Shown here: positions 1 through 8,059 of the stretch, one piece after another
How the letters are laid out: each line of letters starts with the position of its first letter
How positions within the stretch are numbered: the first letter of the stretch is position 1
NCBI RefSeq assembly: GCF_003712105.1
Contig: NZ_RHLG01000004.1
Location: forward strand, 186,001-250,000
DNA length: 64,000 bases
Direction of reading: 5' to 3'
From: Winogradskyella sp.
Lineage (GTDB): Bacteria; Bacteroidota; Bacteroidia; Flavobacteriales; Flavobacteriaceae
The notes under the pieces: generated by a model
Told to the model about the DNA's origin: nothing
Databases searched by the model: none
Seen by the model: the letters and a program-made list of their open reading frames with translations, nothing else
Program-made: the position numbers and the translations under genes

Positions 1-386
1 ATAACATTTGTATAGTCTGATGTACCAAATAAAAATGTATTGATATAACCTGCAAAATAATAGCAACCTAAAGCAGAAATAATAGTACTTAGAAAACCAA
101 TGTAAAACGATGTGGAAAGTACTTTCTCTAACTCTTTATTATTTTCTCTGAACTCAGCAATATATTTAACTAATCCTTTATAAAATCCTAACGCAGAAAA
201 AGATTGAATCGCTCGAAGAAAATTTGAAATATTTCCTATAAGAGCTAAACCTTCAGCACCAATAAAAATTGCTATAAATTTTGAAGTAAATAAACCTGCT
301 ATTATCTTAATTGTAACCGTAAAAGAATTAAGATTAGCTACATTAAACAATACATTTGAATTGATGTACTTATTAAATTTCTTCAA
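1..386 (-). CDS. O-antigen/polysaccharide flippase (Wzx-like), N-terminal part
   Basis: This reading frame is open from a TTG codon at 386 to the window edge, giving about 128 residues, and no stop is present. The start region reads MKKFNKYINSNVLFNVANLN, followed by hydrophobic segments with IAIFIGAEGLALIGNISNF. This pattern is typical of the N-terminus of flavobacterial polysaccharide biosynthesis (MATE-fold) flippases, which move lipid-linked oligosaccharides across the inner membrane. No in-frame ATG exists nearby and a TAG lies two codons upstream, so TTG is the only plausible start. The rest of the gene lies outside the window. The family call is by sequence resemblance and the exact substrate is unknown. 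Confidence 0.75.
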   Translation of the reverse strand, partial: MKKFNKYINSNVLFNVANLNSFTVTIKIIAGLFTSKFIAIFIGAEGLALIGNISNFLRAIQSFSALGFYKGLVKYIAEFRENNKELEKVLSTSFYIGFLSTIISALGCYYFAGYINTFLFGTSDYTNV

Positions 387-474
387 TGGCTAGTTTGTGT
401 TTTTTGTAGTGCTTATTAGCAAATCTAGTTGTTTAGGCTATTAACTTCAAACTTAACTTAAAAAAAATAACCTA

Positions 475-717
475 CTAAGTTCTAGAAGGTCTAATTAAAT
501 AGTAAAAATTTACAGCTAAGATTGCAAAATTAGCAATGATAATTGGCAACCCTACTCTAAGGGTAGGCATTAAAAATCCATAAATGATAAATAATATACA
601 TCCTGACATATTTACCAAACGTAACTTTCTTACAGTCTTCATGGTAAAAGAAAGCAATACCATAAACGAGGCTAAATAACCTACATATTCTATTCCCGTA
701 ATACCAAAAAATTCCAT
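475..717 (-). CDS. YgjV-family small inner-membrane protein
   Basis: This 80-residue protein is almost entirely hydrophobic, with about three membrane segments (residues 8-25, 36-55, 57-76). The GYLASFMVLLSFTMKTVRKLR motif region and the following NMSGCILFIIYG resemble the YgjV-type inner-membrane family, which has no settled function. It starts at an ATG only 6 nt downstream of the typA stop codon on the same strand, so it is probably co-transcribed with typA. Nothing in the sequence indicates a substrate or partner. Confidence 0.65.
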   Translation of the reverse strand: MEFFGITGIEYVGYLASFMVLLSFTMKTVRKLRLVNMSGCILFIIYGFLMPTLRVGLPIIIANFAILAVNFYYLIRPSRT

Positions 718-723
718 GTAGTA

Positions 724-2523
724 TTAATGAACCTTATTGCGCTTACGATCTACTTCTTTTAAAAGTATTTTGCGTAATCTTAAATGATTTGGTGTCACCT
801 CAACATACTCGTCTTTTTGAATGTATTCTAAAGCTTCTTCTAATGAGAATTTAATTGCTGGTACAATTTTGGCCTTATCATCAGCACCCGCTGAGCGCAC
901 ATTACTTAACTTTTTGGTCTTAGTAACATTAACCGTCATATCATCGCCACGAGAGTTTTCACCAATTACTTGACCTTCATAAATATCTTCTCCTGGATCT
1001 ATAAAAAACTTGCCACGCTCTTGCAATTTATCAATAGAATAAGGAATAGCAGTACCATTTTCCATAGATACTAAAGATCCATTTTGACGCTCAGGAATTC
1101 CACCTTTTAAGGGTTGATATTCTTTAAAGCGATGTGCCATTATGGCTTCACCGGCAGTAGCAGTTAATAATTGGTTTCTTAATCCAATAATACCCCTAGA
1201 TGGAACTATAAATTCGCAAACCATTCGATCCCCTTTAGCTTCCATACTCAGCATCTCACCTTTTCTCATAGTCACCATCTCAATTGCTTTACCAGAAACA
1301 TGCTCCGGTAAATCAATAGTCATTTCTTCAAAAGGTTCGCACTTTACACCATCAATTTCTTTTATAATTACTTGTGGTTGCCCAATCTGAAGCTCGTAAC
1401 CTTCACGACGCATAGTTTCTATCAAAACCGATAAATGAAGAACACCACGTCCAAAAACCATAAACTTATCGGCACTATCGGTTTCTTCTACTCTTAGTGC
1501 TAAGTTTTTTTCAAGCTCTTTTGTTAAACGTTCTTTTATATGTCTTGAGGTAACATATTTTCCGTCCTTTCCAAAAAACGGAGAGTCATTAATGGTGAAC
1601 AACATACTCATTGTAGGCTCATCAATTGCTATAGTTTTAAGACCTTCAGGGTTTTCGAAATCTGCAACGGTATCACCTATTTCAAAACCTTCTAGACCAA
1701 CGATAGCACAGATATCTCCTGCTTGCACTTCTTCAACCTTTTTGCGACCTAATCCTTCAAAAGTATGTAGTTCTTTTATCTTGTTTTTTACAATTGTTCC
1801 ATCTCTTTTAACTAGAGATATTTGCTGATTTTGTTTCAGTGTTCCTCTTGTTAATCTACCTATGGCAATTCGTCCTGTAAATGATGAGAAATCTAAGGAT
1901 GTAATTAGCATTTGCGTAGAACCGGATTCAATTTTAGGTTCTGGAATATGCTCAATAACCATATCCAAAAGTGGCTCAATATTCTGAGTTGGTTTTTGCC
2001 AATCGTCACTCATCCAATTTTGTTTTGCAGAACCGTATACGGTTGGAAAGTCAAGTTGCCATTCTTCGGCACCAAGCTCAAACATCAAATCGAATACCTT
2101 TTCGTGTACTTCCTCTGGAGTACAGTTTTCTTTGTCAACTTTATTAATAACAACACAAGGCTTAAGACCTAAATCAATAGCCTTCTGTAATACAAAACGT
2201 GTTTGAGGCATTGGCCCTTCAAAAGCATCTACCAATAATAAAACACCATCTGCCATATTGAGCACGCGTTCTACTTCACCACCAAAATCGGCGTGACCTG
2301 GTGTATCTATAATATTAATTTTAGTGCCTTTGTATACAACAGAAACATTCTTTGAAGTTATAGTTATACCACGTTCTCGTTCTAAGTCGTTGTTATCTAG
2401 AATTAAATCACCAGTATTTTCATTTTCACGAAATAACTGACAGTGGTACATAATCTTATCTACCAAAGTCGTTTTACCGTGGTCAACGTGAGCAATAATC
2501 GCTATATTTTTAATTGAAGCCAT
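724..2523 (-). CDS. typA: Translational GTPase TypA/BipA
   Basis: The 599-residue product is a ribosome-associated GTPase of the EF-G family that acts in 50S maturation and stress adaptation. The G motifs are intact: G1 AHVDHGKTTL at residues 11-20, the switch-I region with RERGITI, G3 DTPGHADF, and G4 NKVD. EF-G-like domains and the TypA-specific C-terminus follow (EYVEVTPNHLRLRKILL, near the end). Length matches the family. It is divergent from kdsA across a 98-bp gap that contains promoters for both directions. Confidence 0.98.
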   Translation of the reverse strand: MASIKNIAIIAHVDHGKTTLVDKIMYHCQLFRENENTGDLILDNNDLERERGITITSKNVSVVYKGTKINIIDTPGHADFGGEVERVLNMADGVLLLVDAFEGPMPQTRFVLQKAIDLGLKPCVVINKVDKENCTPEEVHEKVFDLMFELGAEEWQLDFPTVYGSAKQNWMSDDWQKPTQNIEPLLDMVIEHIPEPKIESGSTQMLITSLDFSSFTGRIAIGRLTRGTLKQNQQISLVKRDGTIVKNKIKELHTFEGLGRKKVEEVQAGDICAIVGLEGFEIGDTVADFENPEGLKTIAIDEPTMSMLFTINDSPFFGKDGKYVTSRHIKERLTKELEKNLALRVEETDSADKFMVFGRGVLHLSVLIETMRREGYELQIGQPQVIIKEIDGVKCEPFEEMTIDLPEHVSGKAIEMVTMRKGEMLSMEAKGDRMVCEFIVPSRGIIGLRNQLLTATAGEAIMAHRFKEYQPLKGGIPERQNGSLVSMENGTAIPYSIDKLQERGKFFIDPGEDIYEGQVIGENSRGDDMTVNVTKTKKLSNVRSAGADDKAKIVPAIKFSLEEALEYIQKDEYVEVTPNHLRLRKILLKEVDRKRNKVH

Positions 2524-2544
2524 TAGGTCTTGATTTTAAGCGTG

Positions 2545-2552
2545 CAAAGGTA
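2545..2552 (-). promoter_or_regulatory. -7 promoter element for typA
   Basis: On the minus strand the sequence reads TACCTTTG, a perfect match to the Bacteroidota -7 consensus TAnnTTTG. It lies 21 nt upstream of the typA ATG, which predicts a very short leader. No convincing TTG element is seen at the -33 position. Confidence 0.55.
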
Positions 2553-2563
2553 GTCTTTATTTA

Positions 2564-2595
2564 TTGATTATAAATCTGCATTAATAGTATATTTG
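2564..2595 (+). promoter_or_regulatory. Promoter for kdsA
   Basis: TTG at 2564-2566 and TATATTTG at 2588-2595 match the Bacteroidota -33 and -7 elements, with a 21-nt spacer that is slightly long. The -7 box ends 26 nt before the kdsA ATG. Confidence 0.6.
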
Positions 2596-2621
2596 CACTT
2601 TAAAGTCTTAACGTTTTAATT

Positions 2622-3440
2622 ATGGCGCTTCAAAATATTCCTAATATTAAACATACCAACGCAAATAACTTCTTTCTACTATGCGGACCATGCGCGATTG
2701 AAGGTGAAGATATGGCACTTAGAATTGCTGAAAAAGTTGTTTCAATAACTGATAAATTAGAAATCCCATATGTGTTTAAAGGCAGTTTTAAAAAAGCAAA
2801 CCGAAGTAGAATTGATAGTTTTACGGGAATAGGCAATGAAAAGGCACTTAAAATTTTACGTAAAGTATCTGAAACTTTTGACGTGCCAACTGTTACAGAT
2901 ATTCATGAGGTGTCTGACGCTGCTATGGCAGCTGAATATGTAGATGTGTTACAAATACCTGCTTTTTTAGTACGCCAAACTGATTTAGTAGTAGCTGCGG
3001 CTAATACTGGGAAAACCGTGAATCTAAAAAAAGGACAGTTTATGAGTCCCGAAGCCATGAAACACGCTGTACAAAAAGTTAAAGATGCTGGAAATGAACA
3101 CGCTTGGATTACGGATCGAGGTACTATGTTTGGCTACCAAGATATGGTTGTGGACTTTAGAGGAATTCCAACAATGAGAGGATATGCGCCGACAGTTTTA
3201 GATGTTACCCACTCACTACAACAGCCAAACCAAAGTATTGGTGTTACTGGAGGACGCCCAGATATGATTGAAACTATTGCTAGAGCTGGGGTTGTAAATA
3301 ATGTAGATGGGTTATTTATTGAAACACATTTTGACCCAGCAAATGCAAAAAGTGATGGTGCAAATATGCTCCATTTAGATAATTTAGAAAATTTACTTAC
3401 TAATCTAGTAGCTATAAGAAAATTGGTCTCTACGTTTTAG
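2622..3440 (+). CDS. kdsA: 3-deoxy-8-phosphooctulonate synthase (KDO-8-P synthase)
   Basis: The 272-residue enzyme condenses phosphoenolpyruvate with arabinose 5-phosphate to KDO 8-phosphate, the first committed step of KDO synthesis for lipopolysaccharide, in the cytoplasm. Diagnostic segments are LLCGPCAIE near residue 20, FKGSFKKANRSR around residue 53, TDIHE, ITDRGTMFGY and GLFIETHFDP near the C-terminus. Length is normal for KdsA and full TIM-barrel motifs are present. Its last 11 nt overlap the convergent DUF1801 gene. Confidence 0.97.
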   Translation: MALQNIPNIKHTNANNFFLLCGPCAIEGEDMALRIAEKVVSITDKLEIPYVFKGSFKKANRSRIDSFTGIGNEKALKILRKVSETFDVPTVTDIHEVSDAAMAAEYVDVLQIPAFLVRQTDLVVAAANTGKTVNLKKGQFMSPEAMKHAVQKVKDAGNEHAWITDRGTMFGYQDMVVDFRGIPTMRGYAPTVLDVTHSLQQPNQSIGVTGGRPDMIETIARAGVVNNVDGLFIETHFDPANAKSDGANMLHLDNLENLLTNLVAIRKLVSTF

Positions 3441-3816
3441 ACCGTTTTGGTTTTAAGATTAATGTAAATGGATTAGTATTTATCTCCAATTGTTTCTGAA
3501 GTACATATACTATAACTTCATCATCGATTTGTTCAACAGATGTATAGCGTAGTGATCGAATCGACTTTCTATTGGCATCTACAAAATGTTCAGTAAACTT
3601 TTCCATTTTGTCAAAATGCCAAAATGCTAAATCTACATAATCTTTAGATTGGTTTAAAAAACAAAGCGGGATACCATTTGCATAATAAAATGGAATGCGC
3701 CATTTGTACAATAATTCACAGTCTGGTGCAACCGCTTCAATTATCGTTTGAAGTTGTAAAAGAATTGATTTATAAGGTTCTTCCTGTTTTAAAATATAGG
3801 CTTCAGCTGGGTTCAT
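3430..3816 (-). CDS. DUF1801 domain protein
   Basis: The 128-residue soluble protein has the DUF1801 (YdhG-like) layout: an N-terminal helix with NPAEAYILKQEEPYKSIL, then a beta-rich core with LLYKWRIPFYYANGIPLCFLN and VDLAFWHF. The biochemical role of this family is not established. It lies 8 nt downstream of the next minus-strand gene (3825-4178) and is probably in one operon with it. Its 3' end overlaps the 3' end of convergent kdsA. Confidence 0.75.
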   Translation of the reverse strand: MNPAEAYILKQEEPYKSILLQLQTIIEAVAPDCELLYKWRIPFYYANGIPLCFLNQSKDYVDLAFWHFDKMEKFTEHFVDANRKSIRSLRYTSVEQIDDEVIVYVLQKQLEINTNPFTLILKPKRSKT

Positions 3817-3824
3817 TGCCTACT

Positions 3825-4178
3825 CTAAAACAAACCAAGTATTCCTAAAATTAATAAAGCAATACCAATGATGGCCTTAAATGGCATTAGTTTAGCGGAC
3901 AACTTTCTAAGTGAAGCTTCCATTGAAGGTACTTTACCAAACACATGTGTTAATAATAATAAACCTCCTAAAATACTTAAAGCAGTATAAATTAGATTAC
4001 TCCAAAACGTAATAATTGCAAAAACAATAAGTGCACCGCCAATAACGGTCTGAAAAGGTGCTAATGCTTTAGCAATTTTATTGAAAAAATTTGCATCACC
4101 ATCTAGTTTATCTAAAGTCGCAAGACCCAAGAGTATACCACCAGTAATTTTAGCTATTGTGTAAAGTAATCCTATCAT
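3825..4178 (-). CDS. Small four-helix membrane protein, unknown function
   Basis: I do not recognise this 117-residue protein with certainty. It contains about four hydrophobic segments and two internally similar halves, each with a PF(Q/K)xxIG motif: LAPFQTVIGGALIVF near residue 41 and LMPFKAIIGIALLILG near residue 97. This suggests an internal duplication. It could be a DoxX-like membrane protein, but no conserved catalytic residues are visible. It probably forms a two-gene unit with the DUF1801 gene downstream. Confidence 0.6.
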   Translation of the reverse strand: MIGLLYTIAKITGGILLGLATLDKLDGDANFFNKIAKALAPFQTVIGGALIVFAIITFWSNLIYTALSILGGLLLLTHVFGKVPSMEASLRKLSAKLMPFKAIIGIALLILGILGLF

Positions 4179-4373
4179 TTTTAAATGTATTAAATCTTAA
4201 CTAATATGTCTCTAAAATTACCAAAATGTTACGAAAAAAGTGTTTTATAGTATTTAAATCTTTGTTTTTATCTAAAAAATGTCAGAACTTAGATTTCTTG
4301 ACTTATAATTAACTGAATATTAATTATTTAATCTAAATATTACGACTTAGTTTTATTTAGATAGAATTCTATT

Positions 4374-6731
4374 GTGAAATTTAAAACCACATATCGCCAT
4401 TTTATTTTAGTGCTTTGCCTATTGCTCCTTGGATTAAAAATAAATGGTCAAAGCGAAAGAGATATATGGTATTTTGGGCAACAAGCTGGTATAAAATTTG
4501 ACGATGGAAATGTTGAAAGCATAAACGATAACTCACTTGAAAGAAATGTCTTTTTTGGTATTATCGAAGGTCCAGATAATATTATCTGTGTTACAGATTC
4601 AGATGGGAACCTACTTTTTTATTCAGATGGTAGACGATTTAAAAATAGGTTTCATGACAACCTTCAAAACTCACCAACAAATGAATATGCAGTTAATTAT
4701 TCCCAAACTGCGGTTGCTAGAGACCCATCTAACGAAAACAGATTTTATGTATTTGTTACGATTCAAGATGGTCTTAAATCTAAACTTACTTATACATTAG
4801 TCGATATGTCCTTAAACAATGGTCTTGGGGCACTTTTACCATCACAAACCAATGTTGTATTAACTACAGATGTAGGTCAACAGTTACTTACTGCAAGACA
4901 TGCAAATGGAAGAAATACATGGTTAATTTGCTTGAGTAAAGGGGTTTACTTTTCATTTTTAGTGACTGAAGACGGAGTTTCAACCTCACCGGTAACATCC
5001 GAAGAAGGCGTTAATTTTTTTGATGGTTCCAATGCCAATTATGGTATGATGTCAATTTCCCCGAATAACGAAACCATAGCTTCTATTTTTCCTGCATTGG
5101 GCGAGTTACATGTACTGTCTTTTGATACATTAACCGGTCGATTAGATTTGATCTATGAAGATGAAATAGAGCAAATTATTACTTCACCTCCTTTTGGCTC
5201 TAGCTCGACCTCTGGTGCAGAGTTTTCTGATAATAGTAACATACTTTACACCATCCACGGAAATTCAGGGATACAACAATACAATTTATCTGATCTTGAT
5301 AACATACCAGATAAAATAGGCATCAAAGAAAACCAGTCATTTTCATCAGTGAAAAGAGGACCAAATAAAAAAATATATGTTGCAAAAATTAACGATTATT
5401 TTTTAGGGGCAATTAATGCTCCTGACATTGTTGGACCTGATTGTGATTTTGAAAATAATGTTATAAGTATCGATGCCGAGAACCTTTTAGATTTACCAGT
5501 ATTTCTTGGAGCAAAATACCCAGAAGGAATTTCATATATCAATATTTGTGAAGCAGAAGAAACACAAATTAACTTCTCTGGGAAATTTCGTGAAATAACA
5601 CGTATTGAGTGGGATTTAGGAGATGGAAATACCGCTACTGGAGAAAACATCTTATACACGTATTCTAGTCCAGGGACGTATACAGTTACAGCAAATGTAA
5701 TTGATGAAGAAAATGGCAATGTGATCTTTACAGATACTGAAGAAATAGTAATATATAGTCTTCCTTCGCTCTCGGATCTAGATGATATTTATTTTTGTAC
5801 TGAAAACACAACTTTATTTCTTAATAATTACAATGAAGATATATTAAATGGTGAGGACAATACTATTTTTAATGTTCGATACTACCTATCTGAAAATGAC
5901 GCTCAATTAAGAAGTAATGAAATTACTGAAATAGTTCCTGAAATTGGGACTACGCCAATCTGGGTCAGAGTTGAAAACAAATTAAGTCCTAGTTGTTTTA
6001 CAATTTTAAATTTTAACATCATTGTCCCAGAATATATTACGATAGATATCCCGACTGAACAATATATCTGTGATACAAGATTAGGGTTAACTTTAGAAGC
6101 TCCTGATGGTTTTTCGAGTTATGCCTGGTCTAATGGAGCTAATACGCAAACAACAACCGTCTTTAATACTGGTAGATACACACTATATGTTGAGAAAGAT
6201 TTTGGAAGCTTTATTTGTGATGCTCAAATAACGATTGTTGTTTTAGAAGGCGATGAGCTACCTGTAATAGAAGATATAAAAGTAATTGATTGGAGTCAAA
6301 ATCATAATTCGATTGAAGTGATTTTAAACAGAAGAGGAATCTATGAATTCTCTGTTGATGGCATTAACTACCAAGAATCACCAGTCTTCCTGAATCTTCC
6401 GATTAATGATTATTGCGTATATGTCAGGGATTCTCGTTGTTTAAAGGAAATAAAAAGTGATACGCTCTTTTTGTTATACTACAATAAATTCTTCACGCCA
6501 AACGGAGACGGAGTAAATGACTATTGGCAAGTAATTAATGCTAGTAGAGAAGAAAATATCGATATTGCCATATTTGACAGATTTGGAAAATTATTATCCA
6601 AACTTAAATATTATGACCGCGGATGGGATGGCACATTTAATGGAGCAAAAATGCCAAATTCGGATTATTGGTTTAGAGTTGTTAGAGAAAATGGAGATGT
6701 ACGCTATGGTCATTTTACCCTAAAAAGATAA
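4374..6731 (+). CDS. T9SS type B sorting domain surface protein with PKD domain
   Basis: The 785-residue protein begins at GTG (4374) with a clear signal peptide ending near GLKINGQ. Residues ~25-380 resemble the propeller-like N-terminal region common in flavobacterial surface proteins (SERDIWYFGQQAGIKFDDG). Residues ~398-455 form a PKD-like domain (IEWDLGDGNTATGEN, YSSPGTYTV). Residues ~703-785 are the gliding-motility-associated C-terminal domain (FFTPNGDGVNDYW, IFDRFGKLL, GWDGTFNG), the type B signal for T9SS export and attachment. It probably acts outside the cell in adhesion or gliding. It appears monocistronic, with a 195-bp upstream gap. Confidence 0.9.
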   Translation: MKFKTTYRHFILVLCLLLLGLKINGQSERDIWYFGQQAGIKFDDGNVESINDNSLERNVFFGIIEGPDNIICVTDSDGNLLFYSDGRRFKNRFHDNLQNSPTNEYAVNYSQTAVARDPSNENRFYVFVTIQDGLKSKLTYTLVDMSLNNGLGALLPSQTNVVLTTDVGQQLLTARHANGRNTWLICLSKGVYFSFLVTEDGVSTSPVTSEEGVNFFDGSNANYGMMSISPNNETIASIFPALGELHVLSFDTLTGRLDLIYEDEIEQIITSPPFGSSSTSGAEFSDNSNILYTIHGNSGIQQYNLSDLDNIPDKIGIKENQSFSSVKRGPNKKIYVAKINDYFLGAINAPDIVGPDCDFENNVISIDAENLLDLPVFLGAKYPEGISYINICEAEETQINFSGKFREITRIEWDLGDGNTATGENILYTYSSPGTYTVTANVIDEENGNVIFTDTEEIVIYSLPSLSDLDDIYFCTENTTLFLNNYNEDILNGEDNTIFNVRYYLSENDAQLRSNEITEIVPEIGTTPIWVRVENKLSPSCFTILNFNIIVPEYITIDIPTEQYICDTRLGLTLEAPDGFSSYAWSNGANTQTTTVFNTGRYTLYVEKDFGSFICDAQITIVVLEGDELPVIEDIKVIDWSQNHNSIEVILNRRGIYEFSVDGINYQESPVFLNLPINDYCVYVRDSRCLKEIKSDTLFLLYYNKFFTPNGDGVNDYWQVINASREENIDIAIFDRFGKLLSKLKYYDRGWDGTFNGAKMPNSDYWFRVVRENGDVRYGHFTLKR

Positions 6732-6763
6732 CATAACATTTTTTATGTCCGATTATTTTTATT

Positions 6764-6782
6764 TACTTTGTATTTCAAAGTA
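6764..6782 (+). promoter_or_regulatory. Palindromic operator overlapping a -7-like box (copy 1)
   Basis: TACTTTG-N5-CAAAGTA is a perfect 7-bp inverted repeat. The left arm itself resembles a -7 element, so a bound repressor would block RNA polymerase. A 23-nt sequence beginning here is identical at 8024-8046. It lies 8 nt upstream of the ATG at 6791. Confidence 0.65.
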
Positions 6783-6790
6783 CTTTAAAT

Positions 6791-7402
6791 ATGAATAACG
6801 AACATTATCTCAAAGACCTGTCAGAAATTAAAAACTTAATGACCAAATCTTCACGATTTATTTCTTTAAGTGGTTTATCTGGAATATTAGCGGGTATATA
6901 TGCATTAATTGGAGCTGCTGTTGCATTTTATTTAGTTAATAGTTTTAGTCGAGGTACGTTATACATATTTAACGGTTGGGTATTTTGGACCTGTATGGCC
7001 ATACTGATCATGGTAGCATTATTGAGTGCTGCTACAGGTGTAATTCTCACTGTAAGAAAAGCTAAAAAAAATGGTGAAAAAATTTGGGATGTTTCCTCTA
7101 AGCGGTTATTACTTAATTTTTTAATTCCGTTAGCTGTTGGCGGCATTTACTGCTTAATAATATTATATCAAGGACGTTATGGGCAAACTGCGGGTTTAAT
7201 GCTAATTTTTTATGGTTTGGCATTAGTGAGTGCTTCCAAGTATAGCTTAGGCGATATCCGGTATTTAGGGTATACAGAGATACTACTTGGACTTATTGCT
7301 GCAGCCTATCCTGGTTATGGATTCTGGCTTTGGGTTTTAGGTTTTGGAATTATGCATATCATTTATGGTACTTGGATGCATTTTAAGTATGATTCAAAAT
7401 AA
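6791..7402 (+). CDS. Multi-pass membrane protein of the regulator-linked operon
   Basis: The 203-residue protein starts with a soluble helix (MNNEHYLKDLSEIKNLMTKS) followed by about six transmembrane helices, with cytoplasmic KAKKNGEKIWDV near residue 94. I do not know a function for this family. In flavobacteria such proteins are often encoded next to a small winged-helix regulator, as here (7699-7992). It is first in a likely three-gene operon starting at the palindromic operator. Confidence 0.7.
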   Translation: MNNEHYLKDLSEIKNLMTKSSRFISLSGLSGILAGIYALIGAAVAFYLVNSFSRGTLYIFNGWVFWTCMAILIMVALLSAATGVILTVRKAKKNGEKIWDVSSKRLLLNFLIPLAVGGIYCLIILYQGRYGQTAGLMLIFYGLALVSASKYSLGDIRYLGYTEILLGLIAAAYPGYGFWLWVLGFGIMHIIYGTWMHFKYDSK

Positions 7403-7409
7403 AAATATT

Positions 7410-7691
7410 ATGATTATAAGTAAAAGACTAAAAATTTTAATAGGCATTGCTACCTTGATACTACTAATTCCATTAATAGCTATGCAATTTACACAAGAGG
7501 TTAATTGGAATTTTACAGATTTTATTGTTGCTGGTATTTTATTATATAGTGCTGCTATAAGTATAAATTTTGTAATTGGTAAAAAAGGAAAATCAAAGGT
7601 TATACTTATCATAACAATCTTAATTATACTTTTGCTCCTTTGGACAGAAATGGCAGTTGGTATTTTTGGTTCTCCAATTGCAGGCAGTTAA
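7410..7691 (+). CDS. Small three-helix membrane protein
   Basis: From the ATG at 7410 this gene gives 93 residues with three hydrophobic helices and a Lys/Gly-rich turn (GKKGKSK). An alternative ATG at 7389 would overlap the upstream gene by 14 nt. I prefer 7410 because it lies 7 nt after the upstream stop and begins directly with MIISKRLKILIGI. Function is unknown. Position between a membrane protein and a regulator implies co-expression. Confidence 0.6.
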   Translation: MIISKRLKILIGIATLILLIPLIAMQFTQEVNWNFTDFIVAGILLYSAAISINFVIGKKGKSKVILIITILIILLLLWTEMAVGIFGSPIAGS

Positions 7692-7698
7692 TTATTTA

Positions 7699-7992
7699 AT
7701 GAGTATAATAACCAACATAAATAAACTCTTTGATCACAGAATACGCTTAGGTATTATGTCTGTTTTAATGGTGAATGAATATGCCGATTTTAATACTTTA
7801 AAAGAGTTGCTTGGAGCAACAGATGGTAATTTAGCAAGCCATACCAAAGCCCTTGAAAAAGCCGAGTACATATCTATAGAGAAACAGTTTATTGGCAAAA
7901 AACCCAACACAAGATATAGCGCTACAAAATTGGGTAGAAAAGCATTTAAAAAACATATCGATGCACTCGAAAAATTAATTAATAAAACATAG
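7699..7992 (+). CDS. Winged-helix transcriptional regulator
   Basis: This 97-residue single-domain protein has a winged-helix fold of the ArsR/MarR-like type: FDHRIRLGIMSVLMVN, then FNTLKELLGATDGNLASHTKALEKAEYI as helix-turn-helix, and a wing with FIGKKPNTRYSATKLG. No ligand or metal motif is visible. The ATG at 7699 is preferred because it directly precedes the fold and follows the upstream stop by 7 nt. The shared palindrome ahead of 6791 and 8060 is its likely operator, giving autoregulation; that link is inference. Confidence 0.85.
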   Translation: MSIITNINKLFDHRIRLGIMSVLMVNEYADFNTLKELLGATDGNLASHTKALEKAEYISIEKQFIGKKPNTRYSATKLGRKAFKKHIDALEKLINKT

Positions 7993-8023
7993 TAAACATC
8001 CAAACACATTTTTTTTACGTATC

Positions 8024-8042
8024 TACTTTGTATTTCAAAGTA
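8024..8042 (+). promoter_or_regulatory. Palindromic operator overlapping a -7-like box (copy 2)
   Basis: This is the same TACTTTG-N5-CAAAGTA inverted repeat as at 6764-6782, embedded in a 23-nt identical block, here 17 nt before the ATG at 8060. It suggests that the second transcription unit (8060 onward) is under the same repressor. Confidence 0.65.
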
Positions 8043-8059
8043 CTTTTAAATAATACAAC

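Noticed and set aside
7657-7698. Earlier start for the winged-helix regulator
   Set aside because: It lies within the upstream gene; the ATG at 7699 directly precedes the fold and gives the normal spacing.
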